From NCBI RefSeq assembly GCF_003788635.1, contig NZ_AYKH01000014.1, positions 1 to 64,000 of the forward strand: 64,000 nucleotides of DNA. The letters are read 5' to 3'. This document shows positions 49,344 to 60,629 of this stretch, piece by piece. The notes under the pieces were generated by a model. The model saw nothing but the letters and a program-made list of their open reading frames with translations, was not told the origin of the DNA and searched no databases. The DNA is from Salinisphaera orenii subsp. orenii MK-B5. Its GTDB lineage: Bacteria > Pseudomonadota > Gammaproteobacteria > Nevskiales > Salinisphaeraceae. Both the position numbers and the translations under genes were made by a program. The first letter of the stretch is position 1; every line of letters begins with the position of its first letter.

Positions 49344-49353
49344 CGGAAGCATT

Positions 49354-50352
49354 TTGAGCGAAACCGTACGCAAGACGATCGAGCTGGCCCCGGCCGATGT
49401 AAATCGGCTCGCGCAGCTGTGCGGGCCGCAGGATGGCCATCTGCGCCTGCTCGAAGACAGCCTGGGTGTGCGCGTGCACAACCGCGGCCATCATTTCCAG
49501 GTGGCCGGGCCCGAACAGGCGGCGACCGCCGCGGTCGATGCCCTGAACGAACTCTATGCCGCGACCGCCGCCGGCCCGGTCACGCCCGATCGGGTGCACG
49601 TGGTCGCGCGCACCGCCGAGCGCGAACGCGATGAAGCGAGCGAGGGCGCGACCGACGAAGACATCGTCATCAAGACCCGTACCGGACTGGTACGCGGCCG
49701 CGGGCCGAGCCAGCGGCGTTATCTGGCCAATCTCAAGGCCAACGATCTGAATTTCGGCATCGGCCCGGCCGGCACGGGCAAGACGTTTCTGGCGGTGGCC
49801 GCCGCGGTCGACGCGCTGGAGGCCGAGCGGGTGCGCCGGCTGCTTCTGGTGCGCCCCGCGGTGGAGGCCGGCGAACGGCTGGGCTTTCTGCCGGGCGATC
49901 TGGCGCAGAAGGTCGATCCGTACCTGCGCCCGCTCTACGACGCGCTCTACGAGATGCTCGGCTTCGACCGCGTCGGGCGGTTGATCGAGCGCAACGTGAT
50001 CGAGATCGCGCCGCTGGCCTATATGCGCGGGCGCACGCTCAACGAGGCCTATATCATCCTCGACGAGGCCCAGAACACCACCGTCGAGCAGATGAAGATG
50101 TTTCTGACCCGTATCGGCTTCGGTTCCACCGCGGTGGTCACCGGCGACATGACCCAGATCGATCTGCCCGCGTCCAAGCGCTCCGGACTGCGCCACGCGG
50201 TGGATATTCTCACCGGCATCCAGGGCATCAGCGTGACGCGCTTTTCCGCCCGCGATGTGGTTCGCCACCCGCTCGTTCAGCGCATCGTCCAGGCCTACGA
50301 TCGGGACGACGACGCCGAGCACGGCGAGGGCACGGAGTCCGGTCGCGGCTGA
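49354..50352 (+). CDS. ybeZ: PhoH-like ATPase YbeZ
   Basis: 332 residues with an N-terminal KH-like segment and a PhoH ATPase domain, Walker [10 protein letters not shown] near residue 142. YbeZ works with the endoribonuclease YbeY in rRNA processing and ribosome quality control. The likely start is a TTG at 49354, with GGAAG upstream and 10 bases after the miaB stop; an upstream start would overlap miaB. The ybeY start lies 1 base after its stop. Confidence 0.92.
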   Translation: MSETVRKTIELAPADVNRLAQLCGPQDGHLRLLEDSLGVRVHNRGHHFQVAGPEQAATAAVDALNELYAATAAGPVTPDRVHVVARTAERERDEASEGATDEDIVIKTRTGLVRGRGPSQRRYLANLKANDLNFGIGPAGTGKTFLAVAAAVDALEAERVRRLLLVRPAVEAGERLGFLPGDLAQKVDPYLRPLYDALYEMLGFDRVGRLIERNVIEIAPLAYMRGRTLNEAYIILDEAQNTTVEQMKMFLTRIGFGSTAVVTGDMTQIDLPASKRSGLRHAVDILTGIQGISVTRFSARDVVRHPLVQRIVQAYDRDDDAEHGEGTESGRG

Positions 50353-50353
50353 G

Positions 50354-50824
50354 ATGATGCTCGACATCGAAGTCGCCGGGGCGGGTGCTGCCGGCGACGC
50401 CTTCGACCCCACGCGCATCGAGACGGCCGCCACGGCCGCCCTCGAAGCCGTCGCGGCCTTCGACGCCGAGACCGCGGTGGAGCTCGGCGTGCACATCGTG
50501 GATCGGGCCGAATCCGCCCGCCTCAACGGCGCCTATCGCGACAAGCCGTACGCCACCAACGTGCTCTCGTTCCCTGCGGACGTGCGATTGCCGGGCTTTG
50601 CCGCGCTGGGCGATCTGGTGATCTGCGCGCCGGTGGTCGAGGCCGAGGCCGAGGCCCAGGGCAAGACGCTGTCGGCGCACGTCGCGCACATGGTCGCGCA
50701 CGGTGTCCTGCACTTGCTCGGCTTCGATCATATCGGCGACGATGAGGCGGATGTCATGGAGTCCGCCGAGCGCCGCGTGCTGGCGCGGCTGGGCTACGAT
50801 GACCCCTATCTCGAACGTGACTGA
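50354..50824 (+). CDS. ybeY: endoribonuclease YbeY
   Basis: 156 residues with the zinc motif H-x3-H-x5-H in [11 protein letters not shown] near residue 118, and the conserved TNVLSFP segment near residue 71. YbeY matures 16S rRNA 3' ends and helps degrade defective ribosomes. Two consecutive ATG codons (50354, 50357) are possible starts. It lies in the usual position between ybeZ and corC. Confidence 0.94.
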   Translation: MMLDIEVAGAGAAGDAFDPTRIETAATAALEAVAAFDAETAVELGVHIVDRAESARLNGAYRDKPYATNVLSFPADVRLPGFAALGDLVICAPVVEAEAEAQGKTLSAHVAHMVAHGVLHLLGFDHIGDDEADVMESAERRVLARLGYDDPYLERD

Positions 50825-50881
50825 TCGACCTGCCGCTACGGCCGGTGACACAAGGAGGGCGGCCGTAGCCGCAGCGCGAGC

Positions 50882-51745
50882 ATGAGCGAAGACGACGAAT
50901 CGGAATCCAACCGAAGTAGCAGCGGCAACTGGCTGCGTCAGATCGGCATGAGCCTGGCCGGGCCGCCGCGCGATCGGGACGAGCTGGTGGCCGTGCTCAC
51001 CGAAGCCCAGGAGAACGAACTGCTGGACGTGGACGCGCTCTGGATGATGCAGGGCGTGCTCAAGGTCTCGGAGCTGCAGGTGCGCGACATCATGATCCCG
51101 CGCTCGCAGATGGTGGTGGTCGAATCCGACGCCGACATCGCCGAGGTGCTGGCCACGGCGATCCAGTCCGGCCACTCGCGATTCCCGGTGATCGGCGAAT
51201 CGCGCGACGAGGTCGCCGGCATCCTGCTGGCCAAGGACATGCTGCAGCTGGCCGAGTCGCCCGGCGGGCGCGCCGAGTTCGAGATCGGCGATGTGCTGCG
51301 GTCGGCGGTCTATGTGCCGGAGTCCAAGCGCGTCAACGTGCTGCTCAAGGAATTCAAGGCCTCGCGCAATCACATGGCGATCGTGGTGGACGAGTACGGC
51401 GGCGTCGCCGGGCTGGTCACCATCGAGGACGCGCTCGAGCAGATCGTGGGCGACATCGACGACGAATACGACCAGGCCGAGGGCGCCTATATCCTGCGGC
51501 AGGAGAAGAACCGCTTCCAGGTGCGCAGCCTCACGCCGGTCGACGAGTTCAACAAGTACTTCGACACCGATTTCTCGGACGAGGACTTCGACACCATCGG
51601 CGGCCTCGTGGTGCACGAGTTCGGGCACATGCCCAAGCGCGGTGAGACCACGACCATCGACCGTTTCCAGTTCAACGTCCAGCGCGCCGATTCGCGCCGC
51701 ATCCATCTGTTCCAGATGACGATTCTGCCGGAGGCCGCCGAGTAG
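50882..51745 (+). CDS. corC: CorC-type CBS-domain protein (HlyC/CorC family)
   Basis: 287 residues: paired CBS domains (residues ~65-195, VRDIMIPRSQM at the start) and a C-terminal CorC/HlyC domain (residues ~205-280, VHEFGHMPKRGETTTIDRFQFNV). This membrane-less form (YbeX) is linked to magnesium/cobalt efflux and, in E. coli, ribosome metabolism. It precedes lnt, as in E. coli. Confidence 0.93.
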   Translation: MSEDDESESNRSSSGNWLRQIGMSLAGPPRDRDELVAVLTEAQENELLDVDALWMMQGVLKVSELQVRDIMIPRSQMVVVESDADIAEVLATAIQSGHSRFPVIGESRDEVAGILLAKDMLQLAESPGGRAEFEIGDVLRSAVYVPESKRVNVLLKEFKASRNHMAIVVDEYGGVAGLVTIEDALEQIVGDIDDEYDQAEGAYILRQEKNRFQVRSLTPVDEFNKYFDTDFSDEDFDTIGGLVVHEFGHMPKRGETTTIDRFQFNVQRADSRRIHLFQMTILPEAAE

Positions 51746-51871
51746 CGCCGAGGCTGCAGCCCGCCTCCGTCGGCCAGGGAGACCGTTGTGACGACACCAT
51801 CCAGCATCGCACCGCCGGCCGCCGGGCGCGTTTCGTCGCCGGACCGGGCGTGCCGGCTCGGCGGGCGCTAG

Positions 51872-53383
51872 ATGGCGTCTCGTATTTCCGGCCGGGCTCT
51901 GCTGCTCGATGTGCTGGCGCCGGCGCTGCTCGGCGGCGCGGCGACGCTCGGCTTCGCGCCGTTCGGCTACTACGGGCTGACGCTGGTCGCGCTGGTCGGC
52001 CTGGTGGCGCTGTGGTGGCGGGCCAGCGCCCGGCGCGGCGCCTGGCGGGGGTTTGTGTTCGGGCTCGCCCATTTCGGCAGCGGCATCTACTGGACATTCG
52101 TCTCCACCTATTACTACGGCGGCGCACCGCTGATCATGGCCATCGGCCTGGTCTGCCTGCTGACGATCTATCTGGCGCTCTACCCGATGCTCGTGGGCGC
52201 CTTCGCGGGCGCCACGCGGCGGCTGCCGCGCACGCTCTGGGCGCTGGTCTTCGTGCCGGGCGCCTGGCTGCTGGCCGAACTGGTGCGCAGCTGGGTGATG
52301 ACCGGTTTCCCCTGGCTGTCGCTCGGCTATTCGCTGATCGATGCGCCCGTCACCGCGATCGCACCGCTGGGCGGCGTGTATCTGCTGGGTTTCCTGATGA
52401 TGGCGGCGGCGGGCACCATCGCGCTGCTGTTCGCGGGCACCATCGCGGGCCGGACGGTCGCGGTGCTGCTGATCGCGATCGCGCCGGTGGCGCTGTGGTG
52501 GCTGCCGGCGGCCGGGCACTGGACACAGCCGAGCGGCGAGCCGGTGCGGGTCGACATCCTGCAGGGCAATTTCCCGCAGGAGATCAAATGGCGGCGCGAC
52601 ACGCTGGCGAAGACGCTGTCGCGCTACCGCGACATGACCGAAGCCAGCGACGCGCCCCTGGTGGTCTGGCCCGAGGTCGCGGTTCCCGCGCCGGCCGATC
52701 GCGTGCGCGACTATCTGGACGACATCGCAGCGCTCGCGGCCGGGCGCGACCAGACCGTGCTTGCTGGCACGCTGGTGCCGGATGACGCCACCGGCGCCTA
52801 CTACAATGCAGTGCTCGCCCTCGGCGCGGGCGAGGGGCGCTACTACAAGCGCCATCTGGTGCCCTTCGGCGAGTATTTCCCGGTGCCCGGGTTCGTCAAG
52901 GACTGGCTCGACGGCATCGACATGCGCTTTTCAGATCTCGGTTTCGGCCCCGACGAACAGGCGCCGATCGAGGCCGCCGGTCTGCGCCTGGGGCTGTCGA
53001 TCTGCTTCGAGGACGCCTTCGGCTACGAGATCGCCCGGGCGCTGCCGGCGGCCGGGGTGCTGGTCAACGTGACCAACGATGCGTGGTTCTCCGGCACCAC
53101 CGCCGCGCCGCAGCATCTGGAGATTGCCCGCATGCGGGCGCTGGAGGCGGGCCGGCCGATGCTGCGCGCGGCCAATACCGGCATCTCCGCGATCATCGAC
53201 GCCGAAGGGCGCGTGCGCGAACGCACCGATCAGTTCACCGTGGCGACCATCGAGTCCACGGTGCAGCCGCGTGACGGGCTGACGCCCTACATGCGGCTGC
53301 GCGACCGGCCGTTGTGGCTGGCGGCTTTCGTGCTCGTCGCCGCGGGCCTGGCGCTGACCGCGATCCGGCGGCGGGGGCGATGA
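51872..53383 (+). CDS. lnt: apolipoprotein N-acyltransferase
   Basis: Lnt adds the third acyl chain to the N-terminal Cys of outer-membrane lipoproteins. The 503-residue protein has six to seven N-terminal membrane helices and a nitrilase-type periplasmic domain with the catalytic triad E268 (WPEVAVP), K326 (YYKRHLVPFGEY) and C378 (LSICFEDAFG). A final membrane helix ends the protein. Start ATG 51872. Confidence 0.96.
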   Translation: MASRISGRALLLDVLAPALLGGAATLGFAPFGYYGLTLVALVGLVALWWRASARRGAWRGFVFGLAHFGSGIYWTFVSTYYYGGAPLIMAIGLVCLLTIYLALYPMLVGAFAGATRRLPRTLWALVFVPGAWLLAELVRSWVMTGFPWLSLGYSLIDAPVTAIAPLGGVYLLGFLMMAAAGTIALLFAGTIAGRTVAVLLIAIAPVALWWLPAAGHWTQPSGEPVRVDILQGNFPQEIKWRRDTLAKTLSRYRDMTEASDAPLVVWPEVAVPAPADRVRDYLDDIAALAAGRDQTVLAGTLVPDDATGAYYNAVLALGAGEGRYYKRHLVPFGEYFPVPGFVKDWLDGIDMRFSDLGFGPDEQAPIEAAGLRLGLSICFEDAFGYEIARALPAAGVLVNVTNDAWFSGTTAAPQHLEIARMRALEAGRPMLRAANTGISAIIDAEGRVRERTDQFTVATIESTVQPRDGLTPYMRLRDRPLWLAAFVLVAAGLALTAIRRRGR

Positions 53384-56148
<2,765 letters not shown>

Positions 56149-56178
56149 ATCGCTCCGTAAAGCCAAGGACGTGCCGCT

Positions 56179-56748
56179 ATGAAACGCCGATCGCCGACCG
56201 CCATCAGCCCGCGCCGCCGGGCCTGGCCGCCCCTTCTGGCGGCGCTCGCCGTGCTGGTGTCGCTGGCCGGCTGCGGTTTTCATCTGCAGGGCGCCTCGCC
56301 GCTGCCGAGCGGCGTCGAGCGCATGCACGTCAGCTACAGCGACGATTACCGGGTGGGCGACCCGCCGTTGGTGCAGACGCTGGAGCAACGGCTGCGCGAG
56401 CGCGGCGTGCTGGGCGAGTCGGGTGCCGCCGCCCAGCTCGACATCGCCGAGATCGACAACAACCAGCGCATCGTGTCCGTGAGCCCGCGCGACGGCCGCG
56501 TCGCCGAGTACGAGCTGACCACCCGCGTGCGCTTCGACTACAGCGTCAACGGCGCCACCCAGCTGTCCGGCGAGACCCTGTCGGTCACCCGCAACTACAG
56601 TTTCGACGACACCGAGCGACTGGCCGCCGAAGCCGAACAGCGGGATCTGCTGACCAGCATGCACCGGGAGCTGGCGGACCTGATTCTGCTGCGCATCGCC
56701 GATGCCAACGATCGGCTCGGCGCGGCCGCCGGCGACAAGGGCGCCTGA
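56179..56748 (+). CDS. lptE: LPS-assembly lipoprotein LptE
   Basis: 189-residue lipoprotein precursor: an Arg-rich start, a hydrophobic helix and lipobox LAGC followed by GFHLQG, the LptE (RlpB) hallmark. LptE plugs the LptD barrel and helps insert LPS in the outer membrane. It is downstream of leuS as in most Gammaproteobacteria; holA, which usually comes next, is replaced by a nitroreductase gene. Confidence 0.93.
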   Translation: MKRRSPTAISPRRRAWPPLLAALAVLVSLAGCGFHLQGASPLPSGVERMHVSYSDDYRVGDPPLVQTLEQRLRERGVLGESGAAAQLDIAEIDNNQRIVSVSPRDGRVAEYELTTRVRFDYSVNGATQLSGETLSVTRNYSFDDTERLAAEAEQRDLLTSMHRELADLILLRIADANDRLGAAAGDKGA

Positions 56749-56752
56749 GGCG

Positions 56753-57340
56753 ATGGTCGACCGCGCCGCCCTCGAGGCCAGCCCGATAGAGCCGGCCGAC
56801 GCCGCGCGCTTTTTGCGCGGGCGCCGCTCGGTGGATCAGTTCCGCGACACGGTGCCGGACCCGGCGCTCGTGCGCGAGGCGATCGAGATCGCGCGCTGGG
56901 CGCCCAACCATCACGAAACCCAGCCGTGGCGCTTCTATCTCATCGGCCCCCGCACCCAGGCCGACATCGTCGAACTCAACGCGGCGCTGGTGGCCGAGCG
57001 CAAGGGCGACGACGTGGCCGCCACCAAGCGCGAGCGCTGGCGCCGTGTCCCGGGCTGGCTGGCGGTGACCTGCGTGCGCGACGACGACCCGGTCACTGCG
57101 CAGGAGGACTACGGCGCCTGCGCCTGCGCGATCCACAACCTCTCACTGTATCTGCACAGCGCCGGCGTGGAGAGCAAGTGGACGAGCGGGGCGGTCACCC
57201 GCGAGACGCGTTTCCTCGAGATGCTCGGCGCCGATCCGGCCCGCGAATACTGCGTGGGCCTGATCTGGTACGGTTACCCGAAACGGCGTCCACGCACCCA
57301 GCGCCGCGACCTCGGCGAGATCGTTTTCTCCTGCCCGTGA
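56753..57340 (+). CDS. nitroreductase family flavoprotein
   Basis: 195 residues with the nitroreductase pattern: FLRGRRSVDQFRD near residue 22 (FMN phosphate contact RRS), APNHHETQPWRFYLIG near residue 50, and ending YPKRRPRTQRRDLGEIVF. FMN-dependent NAD(P)H oxidoreductases of this fold have varied substrates, so the role is open. It starts 4 bases after the lptE stop, so it is probably part of the leuS-lptE transcript. Confidence 0.85.
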   Translation: MVDRAALEASPIEPADAARFLRGRRSVDQFRDTVPDPALVREAIEIARWAPNHHETQPWRFYLIGPRTQADIVELNAALVAERKGDDVAATKRERWRRVPGWLAVTCVRDDDPVTAQEDYGACACAIHNLSLYLHSAGVESKWTSGAVTRETRFLEMLGADPAREYCVGLIWYGYPKRRPRTQRRDLGEIVFSCP

Positions 57341-57358
57341 ATCGGCCGCGCGGCGGCG

Positions 57359-57387
57359 TTGCAAATCCGGCGCGCGCGCATTAGAAT
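57359..57387 (+). promoter_or_regulatory. sigma-70 promoter of rplM-rpsI
   Basis: TTGCAA (57359-57364), 17-base spacer, TAGAAT (57382-57387), with a GC-rich discriminator directly after, as in ribosomal-protein promoters. Confidence 0.65.
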
Positions 57388-57444
57388 TGCGCGCTTTCCG
57401 CAGCCACGGGTGGCTGCACGTTCGCGTTCGCTCCAGGATATGCA

Positions 57445-57873
57445 ATGAAGACGTTTTCCGCGAAAAAGGACGAAGTGCCCGGCGACTGGTTCGTCGTGGA
57501 CGCTGCCGACAAGACGCTCGGTCGGCTCGCCTCCGAGGTCGCCTTCCGTCTGCGCGGCAAGCACAAGCCGGAGTTCACCCCGCATATGGACGTCGGCGAC
57601 CACATCGTGGTCATCAACGCCTCGCAGGTGAAGGTCACCGGCAAGAAGCCGCAGCAGAAGGTCTATCACCGTCACACCGGCTATGTGGGCAACCTGAAGT
57701 CGATCACGCTGGAAGACCAGCTGGCGACCCACCCGGAGCGCGTGATCGAGAGCGCGGTCAAGGGCATGCTGCCGAAAAACCCGCTCGGCCGGCAGATGGG
57801 CCGCAAGCTGCGCGTCTATCCGGGCGCCGAGCATCCGCACGCCGCACAGCAGCCGCAGACGCTGGAGATTTAA
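57445..57873 (+). CDS. rplM: 50S ribosomal protein L13
   Basis: 142 residues, identical in length to E. coli L13, beginning [20 protein letters not shown] and containing [23 protein letters not shown]. It forms the standard rplM-rpsI operon, with rpsI 4 bases downstream. Confidence 0.98.
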   Translation: MKTFSAKKDEVPGDWFVVDAADKTLGRLASEVAFRLRGKHKPEFTPHMDVGDHIVVINASQVKVTGKKPQQKVYHRHTGYVGNLKSITLEDQLATHPERVIESAVKGMLPKNPLGRQMGRKLRVYPGAEHPHAAQQPQTLEI

Positions 57874-57877
57874 GCAT

Positions 57878-58270
57878 ATGGCAACCGAACAGTCGTACGG
57901 CACCGGCCGTCGCAAGACCGCCACCGCGCGCGTTTTCATCAAGCCGGGCAGTGGCCAGATCACGGTCAACAAGAAGACGCTGGACGAATACTTCGGTCGG
58001 CCGACGTCGCGCATGATCGTGCGTCAGGCGCTCGAGGTGACCGATTCCACCAATCGTTTCGACATCAACATCACGGTCAACGGTGGTGGTCCGAACGGTC
58101 AGGCCGGCGCCATCCGCCACGGCCTGTCGCGCGCCTTGGTGCAGTACGATGAAATGATGCGCGCTCCGCTGCGCGCTGCCGGGTACATGACCCGCGACGC
58201 GCGCAAGGTCGAGCGCAAGAAGATTGGCCTGCACAAGGCGCGCAAGTCGCCGCAGTACTCCAAGCGCTAG
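57878..58270 (+). CDS. rpsI: 30S ribosomal protein S9
   Basis: 130 residues, ending in the P-site-contacting tail SPQYSKR. The N-terminal [20 protein letters not shown] is canonical. Confidence 0.98.
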   Translation: MATEQSYGTGRRKTATARVFIKPGSGQITVNKKTLDEYFGRPTSRMIVRQALEVTDSTNRFDINITVNGGGPNGQAGAIRHGLSRALVQYDEMMRAPLRAAGYMTRDARKVERKKIGLHKARKSPQYSKR

Positions 58271-58280
58271 CGACGAGACA

Positions 58281-58309
58281 CGGCCGGGCAGCCCCGCGTT
58301 GCCCGGCCG
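58281..58309 (+). terminator. stem-loop between rpsI and tRNA-Gln
   Basis: CGGCCGGGCA (58281-58290) pairs perfectly with TGCCCGGCCG (58300-58309), 9-base loop, no T-run. It may end the ribosomal operon or mark tRNA processing. Confidence 0.5.
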
Positions 58310-58320
58310 GCCCAGGTTAC

Positions 58321-58394
58321 TGGGGGATCGTCTAATGGTAGGACTACGGACTCTGACTCCGTCAGTGGGGGTTCGAATCCCTCTCCCCCAGCCA
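58321..58394 (+). tRNA. tRNA-Gln (anticodon CTG)
   Basis: 74 bases with encoded CCA. Acceptor TGGGGGA/TCCCCCA, short D arm (GTC...GAC), anticodon stem ACGGA/TCCGT with loop CTCTGAC giving anticodon CTG, T-arm with GTTCGAATC, discriminator G then CCA. The acceptor with its weak U1-A72 pair is a glutamine-tRNA identity element. Confidence 0.95.
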
Positions 58395-58401
58395 GACCAG
58401 A

Positions 58402-58427
58402 AGCCCGCCTATCGGCGGGCTTTTTTT
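58402..58427 (+). terminator. intrinsic terminator of tRNA-Gln
   Basis: AGCCCGCC, loop TATC, GGCGGGCT, then a run of seven T; 7 bases after the CCA. Confidence 0.92.
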
Positions 58428-58565
58428 GTCTGGCCGGAAGAAAGCGCTTGTGGGAACCGCTCGATTCGATGGGCGAATCCAGGACTGGTGAGGACGGTCG
58501 GGCGGCGCGGCCGCGAGCCATCCGGCCCTCGAGCCCCCGGCCTGTCGTCAGCGTTACGTAGTTCG

Positions 58566-58587
58566 AGCCCGCCTATCGGTGGGCTTT
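58566..58587 (+). terminator. decayed copy of the tRNA-Gln terminator
   Basis: AGCCCGCC, TATC, GGTGGGCT (one G-U pair), then TTC instead of the long T-run. Confidence 0.5.
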
Positions 58588-59089
58588 CTGTCTGCCGGCG
58601 AACAGGCGCTGATTGGCGACCCCTCGGTTCGATGGGCGTACGAAGGGCTCGATATAGGGTCGGGCGATGGTGCGTTCGCGCCGCCGGGCCGGGTGGGCGC
58701 AGTGCAGGCGCGACCGAATATGCGGTGAGCACGCTGGAGCGTCGCGACGGCGGCGCCGAACGGGCGCGCGGCGCCGGCCGGGGATGACTCCAATCGAATA
58801 TTGCATCATCTCAGCGTGCCGCGATGTTGAATCCGCCTCGCCGCCGGCTCGCGCGGTGTGCGGGAGTCATCCTCGAGAGACGGCTTCGGCCTGGCGCGAA
58901 GCCCAAGATCGGCGCAGCGATGGGCAAGGTGTTTCGTGGGGCCCGGATATGCGGTTGGCAACGACGACGAGCCGCGCATCGGCCAGGCGCCCGTGCTGAG
59001 GCCGTTTTCGATCATCGAACGATCCCGCGCTCGGCGGCCTTGGGAGACGAACCGGCCCTGCCGGGCGTTGCCCGATCGTGTCGGCCCCG

Positions 59090-59118
59090 TTGGGCCGGCT
59101 TGCCGTGACGGTTAGACT
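59090..59118 (+). promoter_or_regulatory. putative sigma-70 promoter of the 69-residue protein gene
   Basis: TTGGGC (59090-59095), 17-base spacer, TAGACT (59113-59118), 29 bases before the ATG. Confidence 0.4.
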
Positions 59119-59147
59119 ATCGCCTCGACACACTGGGTTTTAACACT

Positions 59148-59357
59148 ATGAAACGTAATCTGACGGACTGGGATACGCTCGAACGGGATGCGGACCGCGG
59201 CTTCGAGATTCTCGGGCGCGAAGTGGATGGCGGCTGGGAAGTCGAGGTGCGCTTCGACGACAACACCGAACCGCAGCGCTCCACCGGCTCGCGCACGCCC
59301 CAGACACGAGAGGAGGCCATCCAGATGGGTCGCGAGATGGCCACAATGACGGGGTGA
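59148..59357 (+). CDS. small hypothetical protein, 69 residues
   Basis: Unrecognised soluble protein, MKRNLTDWDTLERDADRG at the N-terminus, acidic and Arg-rich, with no membrane segment. The pattern GFEILGREVDGGWEVEVRFDDN suggests a small beta-sheet, followed by a helix TREEAIQMGREMA. Codon use looks like a real gene, and a promoter-like pair precedes it. It is loosely reminiscent of DUF2188-type small proteins, but I cannot place it. Confidence 0.6.
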   Translation: MKRNLTDWDTLERDADRGFEILGREVDGGWEVEVRFDDNTEPQRSTGSRTPQTREEAIQMGREMATMTG

Positions 59358-60260
59358 AGCGCTATCGGTGAGGGGGCTTCGGGGCCCCTTCGCCTGAGAG
59401 CGGGGCCGGTTCGCACAGCCAGCCGCGACCGGCCCCAGTCATCGGTGCCAATCTCTGACGGCGCGGTACGAACCCGCGACGCGTGGCCCCAATGAAGCCG
59501 CGTCGCTGGAAACACCCGGTCGGCGGCTGCGCGTAGCCGCGCCGGTGTCTGTGGTGCTCACGATTCCGAAAGCGAACGCTGGGCGACGATCCGCGCGCGT
59601 CGAGTCGAGAGTGACCCGACGTCAATCACATCGGTCGTAGGCGAGCCGCCCGTACGAGGCGACGCCGAAGATCTCCGACGAGTGCCCCGTGAAGCGCGTA
59701 CCGGCGCCTGCCATGCCGTCACAGCGGCCGAGGGGCGACACGCCTGAAACCGCTCGCTTTCACGACCCGTTGCGCGACCGTGGCCCGTTGCCGTGCGTTC
59801 TCCCGCCGGAAGGAAGCCTTCAAGGGTCTCCGCTGTTCCCAGCACGCCGTCGACCGACTCACGGGCTGTTGCCGGACGAGGCTGGTTCGGTCTCCCCGTG
59901 TGCTGAATCACGACAGGAACGGCAGACGGATCGCCGCGGCTGACCCGCAAGAGCCCGGCTTCCGCGGTGACGCGATCCGCACCGATACGCTTGCGGGCCC
60001 GGCCGGTCGAGTGGTTCGCGTCTGCCCTCGTGGCTAATGCGCCTCGCGAATAGACGGGCTATCGCATCGACGTCGTCAGCAGGTGCCGATGACTCCATCT
60101 GGCATGCGGTCGGGGTTTGCTGGCATGCGTGGGGCGGTTGACCGGCTGACACCGTCTCTGTCGACGCCCGGACAATGTCGGCAGCGGGGTACGTGTCGAT
60201 CAGCCGGTCTGGGCGGACGCCGTCCGTCGGCGTCGGTGCGGCCGAGCCGGCGGGCCGGCC
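59358..60260. other. ~900-base interval without recognisable genes
   Basis: Open frames of up to 130 codons exist on both strands but look like GC-driven chance frames. A small GC stem around 59371-59389 may end the preceding gene. Nothing else is supported. Confidence 0.5.
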
Positions 60261-60425
60261 TCAGTCGGTCGAACGCGGCGCGTCGGCGTGCGTAGGCTTC
60301 TTAATACGGTGGTAGGCCAGCTCCGCGTCGAGCCGCGTACGGCGGCGGGCGTGGCGTCGATAGGTCAGCGCCGCGCCGGCGGCAGTGGCCACGATGCAGG
60401 CGACGCTCAGACTGGCAATGAGCAT
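60261..60425 (-). CDS. 54-residue single-pass membrane protein with Arg-rich tail
   Basis: Starts MLIASLSVACIVATAAGAAL, one membrane helix, immediately followed by TYRRHARRRTRLDAEL and a short polar tail ending RSTD. The positive charges next to the helix indicate an N-out topology. No strong ribosome site; the AT-rich stretch 60430-60510 between it and the divergent gene could hold its promoter. No family recognised; it could also be a chance frame. Confidence 0.45.
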   Translation of the reverse strand: MLIASLSVACIVATAAGAALTYRRHARRRTRLDAELAYHRIKKPTHADAPRSTD

Positions 60426-60629
60426 AGGGCGGCAAATGTATTGTAGGCCACATTATTGTGTAGTCATTCGGGCGCTATTTCAACAGGCGATATTGTATTT
60501 TGCATTCGCTCGATAAGCGTCCTGCACATCGATTGCGTCATGCACGATGGAATGTCGGCTGCGGCACGAGCCATACGCAGCTTTGCATGGCAGGATCGAC
60601 CGCTGGTGCCGGAGCGCGGGAGATGCGTG

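Larger units (their letters stand above)
58428..59147. other. gene-poor 720-base interval with a degenerate copy of the tRNA-Gln downstream region
   Basis: No recognisable gene. 58566-58650 resembles 58402-58490 (terminator stem, then TCTG-CCGG, then a TTCGATGGGCG string), suggesting an old tandem duplication. The rest has no clear signal until the promoter-like site before the 69-residue gene. Confidence 0.55.

Noticed and set aside
59558-59950. 130-codon minus-strand frame in the gene-poor region
   Set aside because: No ribosome site, no recognisable pattern, Arg/Thr/Ser/Ala-rich composition like other chance frames.
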